Positions 17,216 to 25,123 of a DNA stretch of 33,627 nt are shown here, one piece after another. The notes beneath the pieces are model-generated. The model saw only the letters and a list, made by a program, of their open reading frames with translations. It ran no database searches and was not told the origin of the DNA. Origin of the DNA: Chromatiales bacterium. GTDB lineage: Bacteria; Pseudomonadota; Gammaproteobacteria; Thiohalospirales; Thiohalospiraceae. The DNA is taken from the NCBI GenBank assembly GCA_026982395.1, contig JALSHD010000011.1, forward strand, positions 1 through 33,627, written 5' to 3'. The translations under genes and the position numbers were made by a program. Each line of letters starts with the position of its first letter. Within the stretch, counting starts at the first letter, position 1.

Positions 17216-19140
17216 GCCATTTTCTCCTCGATGCTGATACTCTTTTTTGCCCAGATCCGGTAGATCGTTACCGCCGTTTTCTTGCCGTGCAGCTCGCACC
17301 GCCCCAGGGAGGTGGTGAGATAATCCGACTTCAGATAGCGGTACACCGATTCGCCGATCAGAATCCGGAATGCATGTCCCGGCTCATGTTTGAAACTGTC
17401 CTTGTTGAAGCTCTCCAGGCGGGCGGCGGTGTTGACCACATCGCCAACGGTGGTGTACTTCATCCGTTGGGCGCTGCCCAGATTTCCGGCAATGGCCGTG
17501 CCGGTAGCGATCCCGATTCGCAGTCGAAACGGGGGCAGATTCCGGTTTTTCAGTTCACTGTTGAGACGGCCAAGGGCGGTGCCCATCGCCAGTGCACAAT
17601 CCACCGCTTGCTGTGCGTCCTCCCTGATCTGCCGTTCATTTTTTCTTGGAATCGGAACGCCGAAATTTACCTTGATTCCATCACCTGCATAGTCATCAAC
17701 AATGCCGCCGTGCTCTCCCGCAATGCGGGTCATGGTATCCAGATAAAGGTTGACCCACTGCATGGTATCCGCGGGGTCCATCTCCTCTGCCGGTGTTGAA
17801 TAACCCTGCAGGTCGATGCTCATTACGGTAATGGTGAGGTGCTGAGGGCGCGGGCGTCCGCCTTCCATGAACTGATCCCGTTGTTTCCACAGCATGGTAG
17901 CGACCTCGGGGGAGACAAATTTTCCGAACAGGTGCATCACCAGTTTACGCTCGGCGTGCTCGCACTGGGCGCAGTAGATGGTTGCCAGCGCCAGTGTTCC
18001 AAGATAGGCAAGGGTAGCCGGTACTACGGGAAGCCAGAGTCCGTAAGAGAAAGCATCCTGTGCCGCCGCAATCAGCAGTCCGCCGCCTCCCAGCGCCAGC
18101 AATATTTTTAGCCAGGGCCACTGAATCCAGACCCCCAGTGCGGCGCCAACGAAGCATACCGCCAGGATCCAGAATATTTCCGAACGTTCAGACAGCACCT
18201 CCAGCGGAGCATCGTCGTGCAAGGCGATCCGGAGCAGCTGGTCTACCGTGTGAGCATGAATTTCAACTCCGTAGACAGAGCCGCCGGTTGCCCCCCAGCC
18301 AGTGCTGAATGGAGATTCATGCCGGTCCTCGACGCTGGCCGCCGTCATCCCCAGAATGACCACCCGATCACGGATCTGCTGTGTTCCCAGTTCGCCATTC
18401 AGCAGTTCCGACAGGGAGTAGGAGGGGAACGGAGTCGCGCCCCGGCGGTAGTCAAGCAGCATTTGATAACCGCCATCATCGGCGTGCTGGTAGCCGCCAT
18501 CGTTGCCGCTGAACCGGCGTACGGTTGTGTTGCCCAGCCGGACCTGTGATTCATCCGCGCTGTCGGCGCTGAGGGTAATGCCGGAATCCTGCAGATATTT
18601 AAGCGCCAGTTGCAGAGAAAAGGAGAAGTAGGGCTGACCATCGCTATCCCACAGCATCAGCAATCCGCGGCGGATCACTCCACCACTGTCCTGCATCAGA
18701 TCCACGAATCCCACCTGGCTGGGGTCCCGGATGAAATCCGGGCGGGGTACCGGTTCACCCAGACGTTTTTCGATCATCACCACGCGGGGAAAATGGGTTA
18801 CGGCAGAGCGCAGATGATCACGGCCAGGGGCCGGAAAATCACGATACAGATCCACACCCACAGCGCGGGCACCATACCCGGACAACAGATTCAGCGCGCG
18901 AGCCAGGGAGCTGTCATTGACCGGGTAACCCAACTTCCGGATATCATTTTCATAAATTCTGATCAGCAAAACAGGGGAGTCCGGTGTGCTGTTGACCGGC
19001 TGGAACTTCAGACTCAGATCATACATGGCCAGCTCCAGCTCCTGCAGCAGGCCAACCTGACGGATGCCAACGACCAGGCCGAATACGATCAGTGCAATTC
19101 CGGTTGCGGCCACTGGCCTGGGATTGGATATTCCGGACAT
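17212..19140 (-). CDS. CHASE2-domain class III nucleotide cyclase
   Basis: A 642-residue inner-membrane sensor enzyme. A first membrane segment (about residues 12-30) precedes an extracytoplasmic CHASE2 domain (about 30-310, with SPVLLIRIYENDIRKLGYP and GARAVGVDLYRDFPAPG). About three membrane segments follow (310-395). The cytoplasmic catalytic domain spans about 430-640. The metal-binding Asp residues are at about 443 (SIDLQGYS) and 487 (AGDG); the transition-state Asn and Arg are at about 570 and 574 (VVNTAAR). The purine-specifying Lys of typical adenylate cyclases is Asp at about 483 (VDDYAGD), with Thr at about 563 (KYTTVGD). It therefore looks active, but the choice between cAMP and cGMP is open. 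It follows the CHAT gene by 9 bases. The Crp-type regulator encoded nearby is a natural target of its product. Confidence 0.92.
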   Translation of the reverse strand: MSGISNPRPVAATGIALIVFGLVVGIRQVGLLQELELAMYDLSLKFQPVNSTPDSPVLLIRIYENDIRKLGYPVNDSSLARALNLLSGYGARAVGVDLYRDFPAPGRDHLRSAVTHFPRVVMIEKRLGEPVPRPDFIRDPSQVGFVDLMQDSGGVIRRGLLMLWDSDGQPYFSFSLQLALKYLQDSGITLSADSADESQVRLGNTTVRRFSGNDGGYQHADDGGYQMLLDYRRGATPFPSYSLSELLNGELGTQQIRDRVVILGMTAASVEDRHESPFSTGWGATGGSVYGVEIHAHTVDQLLRIALHDDAPLEVLSERSEIFWILAVCFVGAALGVWIQWPWLKILLALGGGGLLIAAAQDAFSYGLWLPVVPATLAYLGTLALATIYCAQCEHAERKLVMHLFGKFVSPEVATMLWKQRDQFMEGGRPRPQHLTITVMSIDLQGYSTPAEEMDPADTMQWVNLYLDTMTRIAGEHGGIVDDYAGDGIKVNFGVPIPRKNERQIREDAQQAVDCALAMGTALGRLNSELKNRNLPPFRLRIGIATGTAIAGNLGSAQRMKYTTVGDVVNTAARLESFNKDSFKHEPGHAFRILIGESVYRYLKSDYLTTSLGRCELHGKKTAVTIYRIWAKKSISIEEKMA

Positions 19141-19149
19141 CGGCGTGAC

Positions 19150-21504
19150 CTACAACCAGCCGTTAACAAGAATGTAGGCCGACCAGTAGCCGGGATGCCG
19201 GAAGCGCAGATCCTTCAGCATCTCCCGTTGCGCCCGTTGCAGGGCGACTGCCCGTGATGCCCGGGGGTTTTGCAGTTGCCGGTAGAAATCACGAATCAAC
19301 TGGGACGCCGCCAGATCACTGACTTTCCACAAGGTTCCGATTGCGCTGCGGGCCCCGGCCTTGATCGCCACACCCGAAAGCCCCAGCGCTGCCCGTTCGT
19401 CTCCCTGGGCAGTTTCGCAGGCACTCAATACCAGCAGCTCCAGCGGAGTTTCCCGGAACTTGAACAGCCCGATCTGATCCGCCAGTTGATTGATGGTCAG
19501 AGGGCCGTCGAAAGTCATGATAAAGCTGCTGTCGGCATCCCCGGAAAATTTTCCGTGGGTAGCGATATGCAGCACATTGAGTTGTGTACTGTTGAGGCTT
19601 TTTCTGAACCGATCCCGGGTAAAGTCACTGTCGAGCAGCAACTGTCCATCATGGAGAGCACGTATGCCGTTCAGCTCTTCGGGCACATATTCAAGTGCCG
19701 GGAAACCCTGCACGGATTGACTCAGTCCGGCATAGAGAGCCTTGAGCCTGCTCCGATCCAGCGGCCTCGGATCGGTCAGCTGCACACCGGGGGTCGTTGC
19801 CACCGCATATTTTTCGATCAGGAACTTCTTGCCATCATAAAGCGCAGCAATGGGAATGGTCCGCAGCGCACCGTCAGGAACAAACACCAGGGTGTCGATG
19901 TTTGCAGATTTTATGTCATCCTCAAAGGGGGTGATTAACCACTGATAAAGCTGCCGGCCGTGAGGGCGGTACTGGTTGGTGGTGCGCTTCTCCAGCAGAC
20001 GCCGGAACTGGTGGACCTCTTCGGTAAACCTGTTGCGGTCGACCGGTACGCTGTAGCGTTTCATTTTTCCTGACGGAAAGCTCAGTAACAGCTCCAGCCG
20101 ATCGGCCAGCAGGATCGGATAAACCACCACGGCCGAGGTGGAAATCTCCCCCACATCCCGGACCTTGGCCTGCAGCCTGTCAACACACTCATCCTGAAAA
20201 TAGTCCCGCAGCTCGGCTGCCTTCATCTGCTCCACGGTGTCGCGCGCAGCGCGCAGGAGCGTTGTCACCTGGCCGGATTCGCGGCTCTGTTGTGCATCCT
20301 GCAGCAACAGATCCACCAGCTGCAGATAGACCGGTCGGGTGGAGGTTCTGAAATCCATTCCGGTTGCACTGAAATCGGTTTTTACCGAGTGACGCAGATT
20401 CTGCAACTGTTCCACTGCCCGCCGATAGGCTTCGATGGCGCTGCTGTGCTGACCCAGTGCAACATGCAGCCGGCCCTTTTGCCACTGCCACAGAAAAAGC
20501 GGGTATCTTGCATCGGCCTGCTGGGCCTGGAATATGGCCCGCCGGGTGAGCGTCAATGCCTCCTGATAACGCTGTTCGGTTTCGTACAGGGAGCCGGTGT
20601 AACCGACAGCAAAGGAAGCCGTTCGACTATCCTGCGTCCGGGCAGCGATACGCGCAGCTTTATTGAACAGCCGGGATGCGTGTGACCGGAGCGTGTGACG
20701 GGGAGAGGGGCGTTGTTGATCAATCATCGCAAAGGTACGGCCAAGATTGATCAGCAGCCAGGCAGTATCGTGCGGAGTCACTCCCTCTCCGGGGATCTCC
20801 ATCGCCTGATAAGCCAGTTTTCTTGCCTGCTCCGGTTGTCCATTTTGCAGAGTTATCCGCGCAGCATTTGCCAGTGCTTGCGCGGCCAGCAACCACTGCT
20901 GACTCTGTTTTGCCAGTGCGGCGCTGTTACGATAGGCTGCGACCGCATGCTCGATCTCGCCTTTCAGTCCGAAGTGATTTCCGAGCCTGTTGAGTGCCGA
21001 AGCCTTCAGTGCCGTGGCGTTCTGCGCATCGGCAAGAGCAACAGCATTATCAAGCGTCTCCCTGGCCCTGTCATCCGCCCCCAGTGCCGTGTAAACAGAG
21101 CCCAGTGCCAATAGTGCACGCAACAGATCTTGTTGCTTGTTCAGTTCCCTTGCCAACAAAACAACCCGCTCGAGTGCAGCGGCGGCATCCCTGTTTCTTC
21201 CCAGCGATTGCAACGCCTCTGCAATCAGTAACCGGGCCTTGATCTGCTGTTCCGGTTGAGCGTTTTCCGCATAGAATCCAGCCGCGGCAGTGGCGAGAAT
21301 GATGGCCTCCCTGAACTGCCCCTTGTGTTGGAAATCCAGACTGTGGTTCATCGCCCGTTCAGCATCACCGGCCCGGCTGATGCTGTCACCTGATTGAACT
21401 GCCCAGGCGTGACCGCAAAACAGAGACACGCAGATCCACACCCACAGGGGAGAGCACAAAACAGGCTTCTTGTACCAAACCGGATGTCGTTGCTGGCTGA
21501 ACAT
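19150..21504 (-). CDS. Exported TPR-CHAT protease-like protein
   Basis: A 784-residue protein with a CHAT domain, a caspase-fold cysteine peptidase. The start at 21504 is preceded by AGGAAGAG eight bases away. It gives a signal peptide with KK, then PLWVWICVSLFCGHAWA, so the protein should be periplasmic or further out. TPR-like helical repeats fill about residues 45-380 (for example AAAALERVVLLARELNKQQDLLRALLALGSVYTALGADDRARE). The CHAT domain covers about 480-784. The His of LHIATHGKF is at about 650 and the Cys of LVLSACETAQGD at about 696; both catalytic residues are present. It heads the operon with cyclase, DUF928, beta-helix and TpsA genes. Its substrate is unknown; processing of TpsA or of another surface protein is an inference. 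Nothing resembling gRAMP or a type III-E CRISPR system is nearby. Confidence 0.92.
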   Translation of the reverse strand: MFSQQRHPVWYKKPVLCSPLWVWICVSLFCGHAWAVQSGDSISRAGDAERAMNHSLDFQHKGQFREAIILATAAAGFYAENAQPEQQIKARLLIAEALQSLGRNRDAAAALERVVLLARELNKQQDLLRALLALGSVYTALGADDRARETLDNAVALADAQNATALKASALNRLGNHFGLKGEIEHAVAAYRNSAALAKQSQQWLLAAQALANAARITLQNGQPEQARKLAYQAMEIPGEGVTPHDTAWLLINLGRTFAMIDQQRPSPRHTLRSHASRLFNKAARIAARTQDSRTASFAVGYTGSLYETEQRYQEALTLTRRAIFQAQQADARYPLFLWQWQKGRLHVALGQHSSAIEAYRRAVEQLQNLRHSVKTDFSATGMDFRTSTRPVYLQLVDLLLQDAQQSRESGQVTTLLRAARDTVEQMKAAELRDYFQDECVDRLQAKVRDVGEISTSAVVVYPILLADRLELLLSFPSGKMKRYSVPVDRNRFTEEVHQFRRLLEKRTTNQYRPHGRQLYQWLITPFEDDIKSANIDTLVFVPDGALRTIPIAALYDGKKFLIEKYAVATTPGVQLTDPRPLDRSRLKALYAGLSQSVQGFPALEYVPEELNGIRALHDGQLLLDSDFTRDRFRKSLNSTQLNVLHIATHGKFSGDADSSFIMTFDGPLTINQLADQIGLFKFRETPLELLVLSACETAQGDERAALGLSGVAIKAGARSAIGTLWKVSDLAASQLIRDFYRQLQNPRASRAVALQRAQREMLKDLRFRHPGYWSAYILVNGWL

Positions 21505-21580
21505 ATGTGGACTCTTCCTGTCGGTGGTTTGACGGTGCATTGCATGCGTTTTCAGAAGGGCACAAGCTTACGCCTAAGCT

Positions 21581-21601
21581 ATAATCAAGTCACGTGATTA
21601 T
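21581..21601. repeat. Inverted repeat ATAATCA-N7-TGATTAT
   Basis: Seven-base perfect arms surround AGTCACG; an overlapping palindrome TCACGTGA is offset within it. It lies between the CRP-type site and the CHAT gene and includes TATAAT-like bases on the plus strand. It may be a second operator of the divergent region; the binding protein is unknown. Confidence 0.4.
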
Positions 21602-21613
21602 TCACGCCGTTTT

Positions 21614-21629
21614 TGTGAAAAAAGTCACA
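21614..21629. promoter_or_regulatory. Perfect CRP-type operator in the CHAT / metzincin divergent region
   Basis: TGTGA-AAAAAG-TCACA matches the E. coli CRP consensus half-sites exactly, with the correct six-base spacer. Reading to the right, a CACTAT box at 21651-21656 would put the start site at about 21663 and the operator at -41.5, the class II activator position for the metzincin gene. Towards the CHAT operon no equally good -10 is found at class II or class I distance. A further dyad, ATAATCA-N7-TGATTAT, lies beside it at 21581-21601. Confidence 0.7.
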
Positions 21630-21695
21630 TTCCAAATGGTCCGGTTTCCGCACTATGTGTCACTGGGCAAATAAAATGAAACAGGATGAAATTCA

Positions 21696-22646
21696 ATGAA
21701 AAAAATATGTTTTGACAGGCTTCTGCCTCGTGATCTCTATCGCCCGCAGCGCACCATGACATTTGGCACCAGAGTGCGTGCGGTATTTCTGTTCAGAAAG
21801 ATGTGGATCAACGGTTCAACGCTGCGCGTCCGCTTTATGGATGGCTCATCGCAACAACATGATCTGGTGAAGGAACAGGCCCGGTGGTGGACGGAACATG
21901 CGAATCTGTTTTTCGATTTCAATAATGCACCCGATGCGGAGATACGGATCACATTCAACTCGAATGATGGCGCCTGGTCCTATGTCGGGACAGACGCAAA
22001 AGGTATTCCACAAGACCAACCCACAATGAACCTGGGGTTTCTTGAAGGGGGCACCGCCGCCCATGAATTTGGTCATGCCATCGGCCTGGCCCATGAACAC
22101 CAAAATCCTGCGGGTGGTATCGAGTGGAACGAGGAGGAGGTGATTCGTGATCTCAGCGGCCCGCCCAACTACTGGAACGAGGTGCAGATAAGAACCAACG
22201 TGCTGAACAAATATTCGGTGGATCAGATCCGGGGAACAGAGTTTGATCCCGACTCCATCATGCTCTACTTTTTTCCTGACAGCTGGGTAAAAAACGGTAA
22301 CGGCACCAAGGCAAATGAAACCCTCTCTGCGCTGGACAAGGCCTTCATCGCCAGCGCCGAGGCCTATCCCCGGGATAACGTCAAAACAGCGGTGGAACTG
22401 CCGGTCATCGAAACCAGTGGAGTGGCGGCCGACATCGGCTCGCCGGGTGAAGAGGATCTGTTCAAATTCAGTGTGCAGACCGCGGGGTGTCACACCATCG
22501 AAACAGGCGGTCAGACCGATGTGGTGATGAAGTTGTTCGGACCTGACAGCCAGACATCACTTATCGCAGAAGATGATGATGGCGGCGTCGGACGGAACTC
22601 AAAATTGTTGCCGATCTGGTTCCGGGAGAATACTTCGTACAGGTAA
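21696..22646 (+). CDS. Metzincin with astacin-like zinc site, C-terminally frameshifted
   Basis: A zinc metallopeptidase of 316 residues as encoded. The zinc site AAHEFGHAIGLAHEHQNP gives His123, Glu124, His127 and His133, with the extra HEH typical of astacin-like enzymes. A Met-turn candidate is DPDSIMLYFF. From about residue 230 a PPC-type (bacterial pre-peptidase C-terminal) beta-domain begins (EDLFKFSVQTAGCHTIETGGQTDVVMKLFG) but is cut short: after the A4 run at 22601-22604 the frame is lost and a stop follows at 22646. The missing end is encoded in the next frame. No signal peptide is visible, which is odd for an enzyme with a PPC domain; a non-classical start or a cytoplasmic role is possible. 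It diverges from the CHAT operon and has a CRP-type operator in its promoter region. Confidence 0.85.
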   Translation: MKKICFDRLLPRDLYRPQRTMTFGTRVRAVFLFRKMWINGSTLRVRFMDGSSQQHDLVKEQARWWTEHANLFFDFNNAPDAEIRITFNSNDGAWSYVGTDAKGIPQDQPTMNLGFLEGGTAAHEFGHAIGLAHEHQNPAGGIEWNEEEVIRDLSGPPNYWNEVQIRTNVLNKYSVDQIRGTEFDPDSIMLYFFPDSWVKNGNGTKANETLSALDKAFIASAEAYPRDNVKTAVELPVIETSGVAADIGSPGEEDLFKFSVQTAGCHTIETGGQTDVVMKLFGPDSQTSLIAEDDDGGVGRNSKLLPIWFRENTSYR

Positions 22647-22702
22647 GGCACTACAACTCCAGTGCGGGGGTTGGGGACTACACTATTCTGGTCAGCAGGT
22701 AG
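22605..22702 (+). pseudogene. Out-of-frame end of the metzincin's PPC domain
   Basis: Restoring one A in the run at 22601-22604 extends the protein through IVADLVPGEYFVQVRHY and ends YTILVSR before a TAG at 22700-22702. This is the expected last two strands of a PPC domain, so the full gene would run 21696-22702 (about 335 residues). The break is either a real single-base deletion or an assembly error in a homopolymer. Confidence 0.8.
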
Positions 22703-22804
22703 AGGGCTCTCCAAAAAAACTTTTCCACGATAGCAGTGCCAGCTCTGTGCCAGAATGTCTTTATATACTGTGGTTCCCGGCAATTTGCTCCATGCAGTCA
22801 TGTG

Positions 22805-22827
22805 CGCGAGACTTCCCTGTTCTCGCG
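22805..22827. repeat. Hairpin CGCGAGA-N9-TCTCGCG
   Basis: A perfect seven-base stem with a nine-base loop lies between two convergent genes (ends at 22702 and 22871). No T-run follows on either strand, so it is a weak candidate for transcription end or RNA stability, not a standard intrinsic terminator. Confidence 0.4.
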
Positions 22828-22870
22828 AAGGAGTTACTGTTTTTAGAGAACCCCGTTTTTTGTTGCCGGG

Positions 22871-23971
22871 TTAACAACTGCGGCTCTTTCTTCTCCGGAA
22901 AAACAGGTACCCTGCCAGAAGGAGCAGCCCCAAACCGGCCAGGTAGCGTATCATCGGTAACCCTGTGTCATGGCCGGTATTTGGCGGGGAGGGTTCTGCG
23001 CCCGGCCCCCGTTCTCTCCGGGGTGGCGCCGGCTCTTCCAGCAATGGGTTTTTGTGTTGAACCGGGTGGTCGGGGTTAGTGGATAAGGAGGGTGGCTGGT
23101 TCCGCAACGCACTGTTTTCGGCAGCTTCCCTTTTTTCCTCATGCATCTGCTGCTGCCTGGATGGTGGTACGTTTTGCTGCCAGGGATCTTCTGGTGGCTG
23201 TGCTGCCAACTGCAGAGATGATTCAAATGGTTGATCGATATCGGCACTGATTACCTTTGGGGAGTTATCCAGATCCTCACGGGTAAGCTGTTGCTGGATT
23301 GTCTGTTCCAGCGATGATGTAAACGTATCCGGATCCTGGTACTGTCCCGGTTCCAGATCTGTCAATCCAATTGTTGCCGGGCTCTGCTCCCCGGGCCCGG
23401 CAACTACCGTACGCTGAAGTTTGATTGTGCCGGACATCCTGTGGCTGTTGACCTCATCCAGATCAAGGTGATGACCACCTGCCAGATTTCCTTCGGAGTC
23501 GATATTCAGAACCATACCTTCCTCATTTACCATTACACCACCAATCATTCTGAATCTTCCGTGGCTGCAGCCCACCAATGGGCAGCTCTGCCGGGTGTTT
23601 CCCTTAACCAGAAGAATATCCTGGTCTCCGATGTCAAATAGCGGTTGATGACTGACCAGGGCAAATTCATCCCCTTTTCCCAACAGGCCGCCAAGGAAAC
23701 GCAGCGTGATACTCCGTTGCGTGTAATTTCCCTTCAGTACCTCTTCAATTTCATAAGTTACAAAAGTGTAGGGTGAGCCTTCATCCGTTTTTCCCTGTGG
23801 AAGAGACCGGCGGTATTCAATATTGAAAACGGTCCCCTTGAAAACAAGATCCGCCATTTTCAGACTGTTGGTTATGTTGGAATTGGGGGTGTCCGCAGAA
23901 ACGGTATTCACCCCGCCGAACAGTACACAGGAAATCAATGCAACCTTTACTGTTGCCCGGTTGATATTCAT
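22871..23971 (-). CDS. Exported protein with LPXTG-like C-terminal anchor
   Basis: A 366-residue protein I cannot assign to a named family. It has a signal peptide (MNINRATVKVALISCVLFGGVNTVSA). A folded N-terminal domain (about 35-190) contains MADLVFKGTVFNIEYR, VTYEIEEVLKGNY and DIGDQDILLVKGN, reminiscent of the small beta-barrel domains found with bacterial matrixins. A long low-complexity region rich in Pro, Gln and Glu follows (about 200-335). The end is PPNTGHD...LPMIRYLAGLGLLLLAGYLFFRRRKSRSC: a PNTG-like motif, hydrophobic helix and basic tail, arranged like a sortase substrate. No sortase is encoded here; it may simply be an inner-membrane anchor. It follows the matrixin gene by 81 bases on the same strand and probably shares its transcript. 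Confidence 0.72.
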   Translation of the reverse strand: MNINRATVKVALISCVLFGGVNTVSADTPNSNITNSLKMADLVFKGTVFNIEYRRSLPQGKTDEGSPYTFVTYEIEEVLKGNYTQRSITLRFLGGLLGKGDEFALVSHQPLFDIGDQDILLVKGNTRQSCPLVGCSHGRFRMIGGVMVNEEGMVLNIDSEGNLAGGHHLDLDEVNSHRMSGTIKLQRTVVAGPGEQSPATIGLTDLEPGQYQDPDTFTSSLEQTIQQQLTREDLDNSPKVISADIDQPFESSLQLAAQPPEDPWQQNVPPSRQQQMHEEKREAAENSALRNQPPSLSTNPDHPVQHKNPLLEEPAPPRRERGPGAEPSPPNTGHDTGLPMIRYLAGLGLLLLAGYLFFRRRKSRSC

Positions 23972-24052
23972 CTCTTTTCTCCTGGAAGATTGGGAATAAA
24001 AGTGTTCTACCGTCAGATGTCAGGGGTAGAGCGAAATAACGGATAATCGCTG

Positions 24053-25123
24053 TTACCGAATCTGAATCGCAATGTATGTTGCGTTGTTGTCCTCCCTTAT
24101 CTCGCTGATATTATTGCTCCCATCCATCAGGACACCCAGGTAGTAGATTTTTCCACTTGTCAAATCGTACGGGATCTGGACCAGAGTTGCTCTGGTAAGA
24201 GGAATATCCCGGCCAAGCTGGATCAGATCGTCTCCAATTTTCCTGTCGTATCTGGAGATATAGTCATTGGTTGAGATGTAAAAATCCAAATTTATGCCTG
24301 CCTGGCGGTATGCTCCGTTGTTTTCATAGGTAAACTCGGGCTGCACGCGTTCTCCCCTGGATACCAGAAAAACCGGCTCACCCTCATGGAGGTAGCTGTT
24401 CAACACCTGTCCATCGTTATCAAACAGGCGGGTGCGTCCATGGGTACTGTAGAGCCCCTGGTTGCCGTTGTGCCGCCAGTGGGTTACCGAAACGTCATCG
24501 ACAATTACCGAAGCAAGCCCGTACATCGAAACCACTCCATTGACGGCATCCTCTCCCACGTACGATTTTGCAGTTCTTCCATTAGAGAAAATGTGAGTCC
24601 AGTCAGCGCCCATAATATTGTAGACGCCCGAGGTATGGAGCAGTCCGGCGGCGTGCCCCAGTTCATGTATGGCAGTCGTCTGGAATGGCCGGGCAGTACC
24701 GCCATATGAGATCAGAGATCTCTTGCTCATGGAGGTGGTCCACGTTTTTTGAACGTTGAACAGAATGTCCGTTTCCCTGATTCCCCCACTACAGCTGTAC
24801 AGTGTTATGGTTGCGGCGGGGGCCTCCAGGGATGTTACCCACAGAATTTCATTCTGCCCGTTTCCCAGTGCGACATTATTGTCACCATAATGGACGGTAA
24901 AACGAAAACTGGATGGTGTCTGGTTCCAGCGTGCGATGCTGGTAGCCAAAGAGCGCTTCCACGGTGGGTTATCGAACTGTGTTGACGCACGCAGATGCAC
25001 CTCGTTTGTTTTCCATTTCAACGGTTCACCATTTCCACATCCCCAGTACACCGTATAGGCGAGGGATGTTTGGCTTGTACCAGCTGCGGCCAGAAATAAT
25101 ATTGCCGGTATTGTTTTGTTCAT
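24053..25123 (-). CDS. Exported matrixin-like metalloprotease with CARDB-like C-terminal domain
   Basis: A 356-residue secreted zinc protease. The signal peptide ends near TSLAYT (residue 23). The catalytic domain runs to about 195 and holds TAIHELGHAAGLLHTSGVYNIMG: zinc ligands His153, His157 and His163, base Glu154 and Met-turn Met171, which places it in the metzincin clan near M10/matrixin enzymes. No cysteine-switch propeptide is seen. The C-terminal part (about 210-356) looks like a CARDB-type adhesion module and ends with the typical NISEIREDNNATYIAIQI strand. Four Cys residues lie in the mature protein. It is the first gene of a two-gene unit with the LPXTG-like protein. Substrate and true location (periplasm or outside) are unknown. 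Confidence 0.87.
   Translation of the reverse strand: MNKTIPAILFLAAAGTSQTSLAYTVYWGCGNGEPLKWKTNEVHLRASTQFDNPPWKRSLATSIARWNQTPSSFRFTVHYGDNNVALGNGQNEILWVTSLEAPAATITLYSCSGGIRETDILFNVQKTWTTSMSKRSLISYGGTARPFQTTAIHELGHAAGLLHTSGVYNIMGADWTHIFSNGRTAKSYVGEDAVNGVVSMYGLASVIVDDVSVTHWRHNGNQGLYSTHGRTRLFDNDGQVLNSYLHEGEPVFLVSRGERVQPEFTYENNGAYRQAGINLDFYISTNDYISRYDRKIGDDLIQLGRDIPLTRATLVQIPYDLTSGKIYYLGVLMDGSNNISEIREDNNATYIAIQIR

Noticed and set aside
19150-21504. CHAT gene as part of a type III-E CRISPR (Craspase) system
   Set aside because: There is no gRAMP gene, no CRISPR array and the protein has a signal peptide.
22855-22890. Intrinsic terminator for the LPXTG-like gene
   Set aside because: A short AACCC/GGGTT pairing exists, but the stem is weak and no T-run follows on the minus strand.
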